Below, one piece after another: positions 31,379 through 39,550 of a stretch of DNA of 64,000 nucleotides (position 1 is the stretch's first letter; every line of letters begins with the position of its first letter). The translations under genes were made by a program, and so were the position numbers. Source of the DNA: Rothia koreensis (GTDB taxonomy: Bacteria > Actinomycetota > Actinomycetes > Actinomycetales > Micrococcaceae); assembly GCF_004136575.1 (NCBI RefSeq), contig NZ_NOIQ01000001.1, forward strand, positions 186,001 to 250,000, given 5' to 3'. The notes under the pieces are model-generated. The model saw only the letters and a list, made by a program, of their open reading frames with translations. It was not told where the DNA came from and did no database searches.

Positions 31379-32182
31379 GTGAGTGAGCGTAGCGATCGAC
31401 GTATCGAACTTGACCTGACCCAGGCTGGCACGGCACGAAAGGCTGATGCCTCCCTGGCGACTTGGCGACGCTGGGAAGAGGATCCTGACTCGGTCAGTGC
31501 GAAGACTCGTATCGCCTGTGAGGACGTCCCCGAAGGTGCTTCTGACTTCGAGCGAGCGCTCTCGAAATCCGCTGTGGCCTTCACGGGTTCATGGCAAGTT
31601 TCGCCCCGACTGACCCCACGGCAGGCGTACGCAATCGCTGTGGAGCTGGACGGTTGGGCTGACAGGGACATCACTGAATGGATACGGGATCCGAGTGAAT
31701 CACTCCACGACGTTGCCCCCTTTCATCACTTCGATCTTCGCGTCATGATGCTCGTGGGGGAGAACCGCGCCTGGGCTGAAGCTGTCAAGCAACGCTGCCG
31801 CGTTATCTCCAACGAGACCGAGGCCGGCACGCTTCCCTTTGACCGTCCGGGGCCTCTCATCGACGAGGTTATGATCGGTGCAGCCCTCGATGGTGCGCAG
31901 GCGTTGCTGGAGGACATGCCTGAACTCTTCGAGCGGATCCCGCAGCGCGAAGCCGTCGACGGTGATGGGGAATACTTGATCGGGGACGAAGACTGGGATG
32001 GCCTATCAGATGGGTTCGATGATGACTGCGAATGCGACGAGTGGGAGGTGCCGCTTCGACAGGGGCATCCACTACTCCCAGCGGTCCTGGCCCAGCGTCA
32101 CCCATTCACTTGGTTCGATGCACGTGAGCCTTCCGGCCCAGGCTACCCGCAGCGGTTGGCCGGGTCTCTAGTCGCCGGTTAA
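31379..32182 (+). CDS. Hypothetical protein with HTH-like N-terminus
   Basis: 267 aa from a GTG at 31379. The first 40 residues (AGTARKADASLATWRRWEED) resemble an XRE-type recognition helix. The remainder has no recognised domain: LTPRQAYAIAVELDGWADRD, a central helical part and a strongly acidic stretch (GDEDWDGLSDGFDDDCECDE). No ribosome site is visible, and 32 further in-frame codons upstream are possible. It could be a phage- or plasmid-derived regulator; I do not recognise a family. Confidence 0.55.
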   Translation: MSERSDRRIELDLTQAGTARKADASLATWRRWEEDPDSVSAKTRIACEDVPEGASDFERALSKSAVAFTGSWQVSPRLTPRQAYAIAVELDGWADRDITEWIRDPSESLHDVAPFHHFDLRVMMLVGENRAWAEAVKQRCRVISNETEAGTLPFDRPGPLIDEVMIGAALDGAQALLEDMPELFERIPQREAVDGDGEYLIGDEDWDGLSDGFDDDCECDEWEVPLRQGHPLLPAVLAQRHPFTWFDAREPSGPGYPQRLAGSLVAG

Positions 32183-32274
32183 AACACGCGGCGTGGTGCC
32201 CCATAGTCAAGTGCTCGCGAAGGGTCGAACGTGGTTTTGCGAGTGCTCGCGCGCTTATGTAGCGTAATTGCACT

Positions 32275-32457
32275 ATGACCGGTTCCGCCTACTTCGGTAG
32301 GTCCAGGGCCGGTCTTCAATTTTTTCCTCAGGCGGTGTTCGTGGGCGGGGATATCAAGGCGTACAAGACGTATGTCGAGCAGGTGGAGATCCTGGCTGGT
32401 CGCGGCATGGACATGGGAGACCGAGATGCCGCGGTGGAGTTCCGGTTCAACGTTTAG
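32275..32457 (+). CDS. Small hypothetical protein ending in DAAVEFRFNV
   Basis: 60 aa: GSAYFGRSRAGLQFFPQAVF, then KAYKTYVEQVEILAGRGMD and the ending AAVEFRFNV. It shares its last nine codons, apart from third-base changes, with the remnant at 30608. It is either a complete small gene or a truncated family member; function unknown. Confidence 0.4.
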   Translation: MTGSAYFGRSRAGLQFFPQAVFVGGDIKAYKTYVEQVEILAGRGMDMGDRDAAVEFRFNV

Positions 32458-32559
32458 CGCTGTTGACAGCTGTCGTCACAGGCCTCCCTGTGTGATTAAA
32501 TCGGTTGGCAGGTAGGCTGCCGAGCGCACCTGCGTCGCGTGGAACGAAGGACCCCGAGT

Positions 32560-32880
32560 ATGTCGAACTCATCGACTGCCACTAACGTTGCTCTGATCGA
32601 GCCGATCCATCCAGGCGAGGTCCTCATGGAGGACTTCGTCGAGGGGTTCGGCATCACCCAGAACAAGCTCGCCGTCTCAATCGGCGTGCCACCGCGGCGG
32701 ATCAACGAGATCGTCCACGGCAAGCGAGGCATCACAGCAGACACCGCACTGCGCCTCGCGAAGTACTTCGGGACCTCCGCAGAGTTCTGGATCAACCTGC
32801 AAAGCCACTATGAGCTGGGTCGCGCGGAGGATCTTGCGGGGGATCAGATCTCTTCGATCACGCCTCTGCAGGTCACGTGA
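32560..32880 (+). CDS. higA: HigA-type antitoxin (XRE)
   Basis: 106 aa. EPIHPGEVLMEDFVEGFGIT followed by QNKLAVSIGVPPRRINEIVH, HGKRGITADTALRLAKYFG and TSAEFWINLQ is the full HigA signature. GAAGGA is placed before the ATG at 32560 and TTGACA lies at 32463-32468. A HigB (RelE-fold) toxin gene, normally just upstream, is absent. Instead, the TGA overlaps the GTG of a P-loop kinase gene (GTGA), so the kinase is the likely partner. Confidence 0.88.
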   Translation: MSNSSTATNVALIEPIHPGEVLMEDFVEGFGITQNKLAVSIGVPPRRINEIVHGKRGITADTALRLAKYFGTSAEFWINLQSHYELGRAEDLAGDQISSITPLQVT

Positions 32881-33398
32881 CCGGGCAGCTCATCGCGATC
32901 TCCGGTCTGCCCGGGGTCGGCAAGACGAGCGTTGCCGAGATCTTGGCTGCGCGCACGAGGTCGGTCCACCTGTCCATCGATGCGGTCGAAGAGTCGATCC
33001 TTGCCTGCGGCCTGCCTTCAGGGTGGCAGGTCGGGGTTGCTGCGTATGAGGCAGTGGGTGCGATGGCGGAGCAGAACCTGCGGCTCGGGCACGATGTCAT
33101 TGTCGATGCGGTCAACGACAGTGAGGAAGCTCGCCAGACCTGGCGTACTGCGGCCTCGCGGACCGGTGCTCATCTGTATTTCGTACACCTTGTGATTTCC
33201 GACGTGGGGGAGCACGAGCGGAGGCTCATGGGCAGGAAACGCGGGTTCGTCCATGTCGGTGAACCTAGGTGGTCGGACGTTCAACGGCGTCGCACCGAAT
33301 ATGCCGCGTGGACCAGTGACGTACTTGAGGTCGACACCTTGTCGCATGGAGCCGACGAGGTCGCACGCGCGCTCATTGAGCGCTTCAGCTGGAGATGA
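32877..33398 (+). CDS. P-loop kinase coupled to HigA (candidate toxin)
   Basis: 173 aa. Walker A SGLPGVGKTS (9-18), LSIDAVEESIL as the DxE-like substrate motif, LGHDVIVDAVNDSEEAR, and a lid RLMGRKRGF with RRRTEYAAW. Related to zeta-toxin and chloramphenicol-phosphotransferase kinases. It starts on GTG inside the HigA stop codon, so translation is coupled. A toxin that phosphorylates a metabolite, held by HigA, is a reasonable model; a self-standing kinase regulated by HigA is the alternative. Confidence 0.78.
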   Translation: MTGQLIAISGLPGVGKTSVAEILAARTRSVHLSIDAVEESILACGLPSGWQVGVAAYEAVGAMAEQNLRLGHDVIVDAVNDSEEARQTWRTAASRTGAHLYFVHLVISDVGEHERRLMGRKRGFVHVGEPRWSDVQRRRTEYAAWTSDVLEVDTLSHGADEVARALIERFSWR

Positions 33399-34002
33399 GG
33401 CAACGTCGACGCAAGTGGTTCTTCGTATCGGAATGCGACGCCGGTGGGAAGCTCCACTGCCTCGGCGGTGTGACCCACTGACAGGGCAGTGCTCGGCAAG
33501 AGGCGCAACCGTTGACGCTCGAACTAGGTTGGGCAGGCCGCCGAGCTGGCCCTGTCCGAGAACTTCAATCAGCGCGGATTGGACGGCGAAAGCTGTAGGT
33601 TCCACGACCGGTGCCCGGAAAAGGTCTATCAGGACATTGATCTTCCCCACGAGCCCCACGTCGTGGATAGGGCACAGCCGGTTTTCCTTGACGCGCTGTA
33701 CCTCGGTATCGACATCATTTGCCATTGCCATGTGATCGCTCTGAACTACCATCACTACCTTTCGGAGAGCCACTGTGCAGGTGTCCCGTATGGCAACGAG
33801 AAATCGAATCTCGAGCCTCACCGGTGCGGTGTGATGCCAACTTCTAGCCAATTGGCCGCCGGGCTTCGACTGCCAGACGGTGGATCATACATGTCCATGG
33901 GTGACGTGCTGAGTCGCGGGATGCTGATGAGCCGAAACGCCTACAGGCCACTGATTCATTGTTTGATGTGTTTGACGGTTGGGATGGGGTCCTTAAACTA
34001 AA
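33399..34002. other. Intergenic stretch without a supported gene
   Basis: The minus strand between about 33500 and 33735 has a protein-like chain (GLVGKINVLIDLF, GGLPNLVRASTVAPLAEH) but runs antisense into the kinase gene and lacks a domain or ribosome site. I regard it as decayed or chance. Confidence 0.35.
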
Positions 34003-34028
34003 AGTGCCCCGGGGCACGCCGGGGCACT
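34003..34028 (+). promoter_or_regulatory. Hairpin in front of the small-gene run
   Basis: AGTGCCCCG (34003-34011) pairs perfectly with CGGGGCACT (34020-34028) over an 8-nt loop, ending 17 bp before the ATG of the first small gene. No T tract, so it may protect or regulate the mRNA start. Confidence 0.4.
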
Positions 34029-34045
34029 CAATGGAAGGAGGCGAA

Positions 34046-34195
34046 ATGACGGTTGTAGTCGGACTCTCAGCCACCCTCCTAGACCTGAGGAGCGCAAGAG
34101 GAATCGTCGGACTCATCCGAGACCTCCGCGTACCCAAGGGCCAAGGACCTAGGGGGTCGAGTCACCGCTCGGCGTCCTGGTCGGTCCAATCATGA
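34046..34195 (+). CDS. Small hypothetical protein (first of three)
   Basis: 49 aa starting MTVVVGLSATLLDLRSARGI, with a basic tail. AAGGAGG at perfect spacing before the ATG is the main evidence. No family recognised. Confidence 0.5.
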   Translation: MTVVVGLSATLLDLRSARGIVGLIRDLRVPKGQGPRGSSHRSASWSVQS

Positions 34196-34206
34196 AGGAG
34201 CCAACC

Positions 34207-34365
34207 ATGAAAAATAAGGTCACCGATATAGCGTTCGGCATGTTCATCACTGCACTCTCCTACGCAACACACCAACCCGTGTGGCTGACAGTCACGCTGG
34301 CTGGACTGACCGTTGTCCTGGCCGGCGTCATGACAGCCCGAGCGGTGATCCGTCATGACCGATGA
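34207..34365 (+). CDS. Small two-segment membrane protein
   Basis: 52 aa: a short hydrophobic stretch (IAFGMFITALSYA) and a strong transmembrane segment (LTVTLAGLTVVLAGVMTA), ending in a basic RAVIRHDR. GAAGGAG precedes the ATG, and its end overlaps the next gene by 11 bp. Size and topology resemble small phage/plasmid membrane proteins; function unknown. Confidence 0.55.
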   Translation: MKNKVTDIAFGMFITALSYATHQPVWLTVTLAGLTVVLAGVMTARAVIRHDR

Positions 34366-34540
34366 GCCTGCGCTTGAAGCCGTGTCCACGGCTCGCCAGG
34401 AACGGGACGACGCCGACCACAGGTTCCGTCTCTCCATGGCTGCCGCCGTTGATCGGGGTATCCCGTTGTCGCGTATCGCTCTTGTAGCCGGGATGAGCCG
34501 TCAGGGCGTGTGGGCCGCCGTGCAGAAGCTCAAGGGCTAG
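34355..34540 (+). CDS. Small HTH protein
   Basis: 61 aa: a charged helix (STARQERDDADHRFRLSMAA) and a C-terminal HTH (GIPLSRIALVAGMSRQGVWA). Typical of tiny actinobacterial phage/plasmid regulators. It overlaps the membrane-protein gene, closing a three-gene operon. Confidence 0.65.
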   Translation: MTDEPALEAVSTARQERDDADHRFRLSMAAAVDRGIPLSRIALVAGMSRQGVWAAVQKLKG

Positions 34541-34763
34541 TCACTTCCGTTGGTGGGGTGCCGAAGTCGGTGCGGAGAGTCCGCCTTCTCGATGTCGTCT
34601 CGGCCGGTTTCATCCGCGTCGATCCTTGCCCTGGACGGGCTGTGTTCTCGAGAACGCAGCACATTGCTGGGTCTGTGGTTGGATCTCGAGGCCGAATTCT
34701 TCGATGTGTTGCATGTGATATGAGACGTCGTGAAAAGAACTCACCAGATAAAAGGGCCCCATC

Positions 34764-35282
34764 TCAAAAGAACAAATTATCACCCTCATGCGTGGCGGTG
34801 TACTCGAGGGATTCGTAAAACCGGTGGGCATCAGGTCTCTGCTTGTCGGAAGTGAGTTGAGCAAGAGTCGCGCCTCGGCTTCGGCCCCATTCATGTGCCC
34901 AGGCAAACATGGCCGGCCCCAGGCCCGTGCCGCGGGCCCATGAGGCTGTCCGGAGCGCTTCAATCTGCGGACGTTTCGCTCCACGGCGGGCCATGCCGGG
35001 AATGACGGTTAGCTGGAAGGTCCCGCACGGCCTGCCGCTCTCGTCACAAATCAGCGCCAAGAACTGATTCGGATCTGCAGAAAGTTCGTCGAAATCGACA
35101 CAGTACGCCTCGTGGCATCCTCCCTCACGGGCGTTGCCGCGGATGTCATCGGACAGAATCGCTACCAGGTCTTCGATATCCCCGCATTGATTACGGGAGA
35201 TGGTGAACGATTTGTCCCCGATATCGGCTTCCTTCACGAGTTGATCCTCCGCGCTCCATATTTGACCTGCCGTCGGTGGCAC
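34764..35282 (-). CDS. GNAT family N-acetyltransferase
   Basis: 172 aa. CGTFQLTVIPGMARRGAKRP, then LRTASWARGTGLGPAMFAWA (RGxGxG acetyl-CoA loop variant ARGTGLG), and HRFYESLEYTATHEG form the standard GNAT order. An internal GTG could also start it. Resembles amine or antibiotic acetyltransferases; substrate unknown. Confidence 0.82.
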   Translation of the reverse strand: MPPTAGQIWSAEDQLVKEADIGDKSFTISRNQCGDIEDLVAILSDDIRGNAREGGCHEAYCVDFDELSADPNQFLALICDESGRPCGTFQLTVIPGMARRGAKRPQIEALRTASWARGTGLGPAMFAWAHEWGRSRGATLAQLTSDKQRPDAHRFYESLEYTATHEGDNLFF

Positions 35283-35317
35283 CGGAAGCGCAAAAGTCTT
35301 ATCCGAGGAGTCGGTTG

Positions 35318-35857
35318 TTAACGGACGGCTTCGTCATAGGTGGTGTTGATGAGCTGGTACAAGGCGTGGCCCTGCCAGCTTCCATCGATGTACAGGTACT
35401 TCGGGGCGAGGCCGTACTGGGTGAACCCGCATTTGGATAGGACCGCTTGTGAGGCATGGTTCGATACCAGGGTTTCGCCCTGGAGCCGATGCAGACCAAG
35501 GGTGGTGAAAGCGTATTCGATGGCCCAGCGTACTGCGGAGGTGGCAATGCCTTGACCCGTGTGTTGGCGGTCAACGGTGTAGGCGATACTGGCTGATCGG
35601 AACGCTCCGTAGACGACACTGTTCAGGTGCAACAGGCCAAGGATCTGAGTGTTGTCTTCGATGAGCCAGAAGAATCCGCGTGATGCTTCTTGGTCGGCTT
35701 TGGCATTCCTGATCGCTGTTTCCTGACCTGTCGCGGTGTAGAACGACTGGGCTCGTCTCGGGGACCCGGTGCGCATGTGGTCTCGATTGCGTCTGTAGAA
35801 CATGGCCAGACGCGTTGCATCGGACAGAGACGGGGCACGATAGGTCAGGGTCATCAT
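35318..35857 (-). CDS. GNAT family N-acetyltransferase (RimJ-like)
   Basis: 179 aa. LTYRAPSLSDATRLAMFYRR, WLIEDNTQILGLLHLNSVVY, and YTVDRQHTGQGIATSAVRW (QHTGQGIA acetyl-CoA loop) with LHRLQGETLVSNHASQAVL are those of ribosomal-protein-alanine acetyltransferase relatives. GGAGAAG precedes tandem ATG codons at 35857 and 35854. Same strand as the 34764 gene, 35 bp upstream. Confidence 0.88.
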   Translation of the reverse strand: MMTLTYRAPSLSDATRLAMFYRRNRDHMRTGSPRRAQSFYTATGQETAIRNAKADQEASRGFFWLIEDNTQILGLLHLNSVVYGAFRSASIAYTVDRQHTGQGIATSAVRWAIEYAFTTLGLHRLQGETLVSNHASQAVLSKCGFTQYGLAPKYLYIDGSWQGHALYQLINTTYDEAVR

Positions 35858-36979
35858 CACTTCTCCGTAGATGGGGTGTCGATGTCTGGCTCCAGGGTGT
35901 GAGGCGGGATGTGGAGCCAGTGCGTCTTGTCCATGGCTGAAATATAGCCGACCGCATCGACGGCCGGCTGGCGGCAGTCCCGTATTTCTGGCTGCAACGG
36001 ATGCTGAAGCTGAGGCCAGTTTGCGTGGTGGATGCTCAGCGGTGACGTGACAGGTCGTGAACGTCATCGCCGAGATTCTGCTTGCTTCGGCAACCCATGA
36101 CGTGTGCGCAGATACGGTGCATGAGGTCCGTCAGAATCTCTGTTTGAGGCGGTCCGCGGGCCTCGATGGGTCAGTAGAAATGGACGTGGCAACACGCCCC
36201 GGTACGGTTCATGGATCCGTCGTCCCTCATGAGGCCTCTGCCGGGACGGATTTATGGCATTCGAAATCCAACGATTGGGGGGGGCGTCACCAACCACTGG
36301 GGTTGCGATCGTGCCGGTCAGTCAAGCGACCTACCTCAGTGGGTCAGAAGAAGCAGGTCGTGACCTGATTGCGGTGTGGATCGGTAATGACTCTGTTGCG
36401 GAGGCCATTTACGTGATTATCCTTTTGGGTAATGGAGACGACGGTCCGACGGCTGAAGAGTGATAGCGCGCAGACCGCCATCATCTCCTGAACGCCATTA
36501 AAGGAGTCTGGGGGGTATTGCAGCTGACCGCGGAGATCGCGAGGTTGTTCGGGGTGACCCGGCCTACGGCGTAGAGGGGCTGTACAACGTGCCGCAACGG
36601 TGGGGGATTGATGAATTGATGCCCGGAATGGTCCCGCCAGGGTGGGCGTAGATGTGCAAGTGCTTCGGCGCCAGCCTAAGCTTTACCCCGGTTTCGTGAG
36701 CGACCGCCGCGACCGACTGGCCTGTATCGACGCCGCCCCGCGGTTGGAGTCGGTACTTCGACGTGCTGGTTTTATCCGCTGGTGGCCCTCATGGGCGTCC
36801 TCTCCGGCGGGACCACAAACACTCGGAACCTGCTAGACACTGTCAGATTAACTGGAGCAGCCTCAGAACGGTGACGAGGCAATCGATAGCACGAAGGGCT
36901 CCGGAGGCGGCAATGCCTGGTAGAACGTCCGGCCTCATCTCGGATCGGTCCCAAGGCCATTCCTCGTTGAGGCTCTTGT
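35858..36979. other. 1.1-kb stretch of decayed DNA
   Basis: No intact gene. It contains a resolvase HTH remnant (separate entry) and a frame at 36254-36463 with RDLIAVWIGNDSVAEAIYVI that follows an 8-G run, but without a ribosome site. Looks like the worn edge of a mobile region. Confidence 0.4.
36519..36569 (+). pseudogene. Fragment of a serine recombinase HTH
   Basis: The frame reads LTAEIARLFGVTRPTA and then stops; this is the C-terminal HTH of Tn3-type resolvases/invertases (TAAEIARxxGVSRxTVYR). Nothing of the catalytic domain remains. Confidence 0.35.
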
Positions 36980-38410
36980 CTACCCGGCCTCTGCAGTATC
37001 CTTGCTGCGCGTCATCGTTGCGGAGGCTTCGCTATCCCGGATCCTGAGGGCAACAGGGGTTGAGGCGAGCGCCACCGCTGCGGCAACCAAAAACGCGAGG
37101 TGGAACGGGAACAGGGCTCCGCCGTCGTTGCCTGAGTTCACATTCGGTGCGGTGGTGAGAGTGAGGACGGAGGCGAGGAGCGCCACCCCGACAGCGCTGC
37201 CGAGCTGCTTTCCGGCGTTGAAGATCGGGGATGCCTTGCCGGTGTCGGTGCTCGAAATCGTGGCCATCGAGATCGCCTGCGACGGGATGAACACCGCTCC
37301 GACCCCGAGCCCGAGCAGGAGGAGGTCCCCACGCATCCACCATAGGCTCGTCCCGGTCCCGGCGATCGCCATTAGCGCGAGACCGGCACCGATGAGGATC
37401 AGCCCGGTGGTTGTAAGGCGGCGTGGCCCGAGGCGGTGGTAGAGGACCCGGGAGACAAGCTGCCCACCGATGATCACCCCAACTGCGGAGGCCACGCTGG
37501 TCGTGCCGGCCTCGAGAGCCGAGGCACCCAGGGCCTCCTGCAGGAATGTGGAGACAACATAGAGGCCGCCGATATAAGCGACCGAGGCCAGTCCGTAGAG
37601 GCAGGTGGCCGAGGTGAAGAGGTGATTGCGAAACAAGCGCAGCTCGATCAGCGGCCGATCCACTCGTCGCTCCACGATAACGAGCAGCACCAATAGAATT
37701 GCCCCGGCGACGATCAGTGCGAGCACCAACGGGTGATCCCAGCCGACCGATGAACCTTCCGAGACCCCGGTCATCAATGCCCCGAACCCGGTCGCGGCCA
37801 ACAAAAATCCGGCCATGTCCAGGCGCCCCGGGCTCGGTTGGGTGTGGGGCTTGAGGCGCACCAATCCCCAGAAGAGTGCGAGGAGGCCAATGGGTACGTT
37901 GACGAAGAAGACCCACCGCCACGACCCGTACGTCGTGAACAAGCCGCCGAGGACAGGTCCCAGTGCGGGCCCGATCGCGGTCACGAGCGCCAGGGTCGCC
38001 GACAGTTGTACTCGCTCCGACGGCGGATACACCCGGAACAGCATGGCCAGCCCGACGGGAAGCATCACCGCGCCACCAACTCCCTGGATCGCGCTGAAGA
38101 CGACCAGCTCCGGCAGGGACGTGGCGATACCGCAAAGGGCCGAACCGAGTGTGAACAGGCCAATCGCTCCCAGGAGCGCGCGCTTCCCACCAATGCGGTC
38201 GCCGATCCATCCGGAGACCGGGATAAACACCGTTAACGCGACCAAATAGGCTACTTGGACCGCCCCGACCTGGGCGACCGACACCTCAAAATCGTGTGCA
38301 ATCGCCGGCAGTGCCACGGTCACGATCGTCGTGTCGAGCACCGACATAAACATTGCTGCGACATAGACGACGGCGACGACTGCGCGTTGAGAAACGTTCT
38401 CAGTAACCAT
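36980..38410 (-). CDS. DHA2-type MFS drug exporter
   Basis: 476 aa with about 14 membrane segments. AAMFMSVLDTTIVTVALPAI is motif D1 of the DHA2 (EmrB/QacA) family; GDRIGGKRALLGAIGLFTLG is motif A; SAIQGVGGAVMLPVGLAMLF and ALGPVLGGLFTTYGSWRWVF are motifs B and C, which mark antiporters. It expels hydrophobic drugs by proton exchange. Divergent from a MarR gene with a perfect dyad between. ATG at 38410. Confidence 0.92.
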   Translation of the reverse strand: MVTENVSQRAVVAVVYVAAMFMSVLDTTIVTVALPAIAHDFEVSVAQVGAVQVAYLVALTVFIPVSGWIGDRIGGKRALLGAIGLFTLGSALCGIATSLPELVVFSAIQGVGGAVMLPVGLAMLFRVYPPSERVQLSATLALVTAIGPALGPVLGGLFTTYGSWRWVFFVNVPIGLLALFWGLVRLKPHTQPSPGRLDMAGFLLAATGFGALMTGVSEGSSVGWDHPLVLALIVAGAILLVLLVIVERRVDRPLIELRLFRNHLFTSATCLYGLASVAYIGGLYVVSTFLQEALGASALEAGTTSVASAVGVIIGGQLVSRVLYHRLGPRRLTTTGLILIGAGLALMAIAGTGTSLWWMRGDLLLLGLGVGAVFIPSQAISMATISSTDTGKASPIFNAGKQLGSAVGVALLASVLTLTTAPNVNSGNDGGALFPFHLAFLVAAAVALASTPVALRIRDSEASATMTRSKDTAEAG

Positions 38411-38430
38411 GTGGTTCACCCTACCGAACA

Positions 38431-38447
38431 AGTTGAGTAAGTCAACT
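38431..38447. promoter_or_regulatory. MarR operator
   Basis: AGTTGA-GTAAG-TCAACT, perfect 6-bp arms, 21 bp upstream of the exporter start in the divergent gap. A similar pair, GTCAAC-N5-GTTGAC, lies before the TetR gene at 41910. Confidence 0.6.
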
Positions 38448-38470
38448 ATGTGGTCGAATAAGATGACTGC

Positions 38471-38938
38471 ATGGTTCCCTCTCATGATCATGACGACAAG
38501 ACTGCCCGGGATGTGTGGCACTGCATTCGGGGGCTGATCGCGTCGCCGGATGTCGTCGCAAATGAGCATCAGTTCATGCACGAGGTCGGACTCGGGGCGG
38601 GCCCCGTCCGCGCACTTCGCGCACTGCTCGCGGTCGGCCCGCAATCCATGCGGACCCTGGCCGAATACCTTAGCTGCGACAAGTCCTACGTGACGGGACT
38701 CGTCAAACCGCTCCAAGCCAATGAGCTCGTCACGCTCGAACCCTGCAGCTCGGACGGGCGGGTCAAGATCGTGAACCTAACCCCGCACGGCACGGTGATA
38801 GCCAGGCAGGCACAGCAAGTCCATGAGACCCCACCTGAGGTCCTCGGCAGGCTCGAAGCATCCGATCTTGACCAGTTACGTGCGATCCTGGAGCGTCTGG
38901 GGGCACCTTCGCGGGGGTCCCACTCGTGCGGGACTTGA
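38471..38938 (+). CDS. MarR family transcriptional regulator
   Basis: 155 aa. ALRALLAVGPQSMRTLAEYL with SCDKSYVTGLVKPLQANELV is the winged HTH, and EPCSSDGRVKIVNLTPHGT is the wing (D-x-R). It represses the divergent MFS exporter and itself until a drug-like ligand binds. Confidence 0.9.
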   Translation: MVPSHDHDDKTARDVWHCIRGLIASPDVVANEHQFMHEVGLGAGPVRALRALLAVGPQSMRTLAEYLSCDKSYVTGLVKPLQANELVTLEPCSSDGRVKIVNLTPHGTVIARQAQQVHETPPEVLGRLEASDLDQLRAILERLGAPSRGSHSCGT

Positions 38939-39154
38939 GGAATTGGGTAGTCCTGAAAACCCGTAGCAAGCCACACTGTACGGAGAGTCCCTCCAGGCCT
39001 CGGCGCGTGATTTTTACCTGTGGATCGTAGAACGGACTAACACGAATAGCTTTGAGTTTCCCGCCTCCGTAGGCGAAGCACTTCGATCCAGCGACACCAG
39101 GTGTTTCGCATGAAGTATGGACAGTTGTTATTCCCGTCCTCTGTATGGCCGTCC

Positions 39155-39191
39155 AATACGCGTGTATTAGCGCTAATAATACGATCGTATT
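39155..39191. promoter_or_regulatory. Array of three palindromes before a small membrane protein gene
   Basis: AATACGCGTGTATT (39155-39168), TTAGCGCTAA (39167-39176) and AATACGATCGTATT (39178-39191) follow each other without gap. The first and third share the arms AATAC-N4-GTATT and are spaced 23 bp (about two turns). This is a strong two-site operator; the regulator is not obvious. Confidence 0.6.
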
Positions 39192-39211
39192 GTCGATGTT
39201 GGGGGTTCCCC

Positions 39212-39409
39212 ATGTTTCGGATCCTTGAAATTCTGCGTCTGTTGGCCCCGTTGCTCGGCGTCATCATGCTGATCAGCTACCGTCACCGGGCCTCAGAACC
39301 TGCGATGTGGGGGATTGCTGGCGCTCTGGCTGGAGCTGTCGGTTCGTTCGTGGGATTCTTCAGCCCTCGGTCGAGATTGTTGGGTGAGGGCGAGGTCTCA
39401 GGGATCTGA
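39212..39409 (+). CDS. Small membrane protein
   Basis: 65 aa with two hydrophobic segments (ILRLLAPLLGVIMLISY and MWGIAGALAGAVGSFVGFF) joined by a short charged loop. TTGGGGG precedes the ATG, and the palindrome array controls it. Function unknown. Confidence 0.55.
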   Translation: MFRILEILRLLAPLLGVIMLISYRHRASEPAMWGIAGALAGAVGSFVGFFSPRSRLLGEGEVSGI

Positions 39410-39550
39410 ATTGTCGAGCGCCTGCAAGGACCAACGGCCGGAACCATCACGCTGCCGCAACGAATGTGCTGGGCGCCCTTCCGAATCTTGGTCCCGTCAG
39501 CCGCGCCCGCCAAACTCCATCGCAGATGAACTCCGTCTGCCCCTGAACCA

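Noticed and set aside
30582-32457. The VEFRFNV-coding repeats as att sites of the element
   Set aside because: The two mismatches are both silent third-position changes, which indicates coding homology rather than a recombination core.
33500-33735. Possible minus-strand protein
   Set aside because: Some protein-like residues, but it continues antisense into the kinase gene and has no start signal or domain.
36254-36463. Possible 69-aa protein
   Set aside because: No ribosome site, an 8-G run near the start and no family; kept only as part of the decayed stretch.
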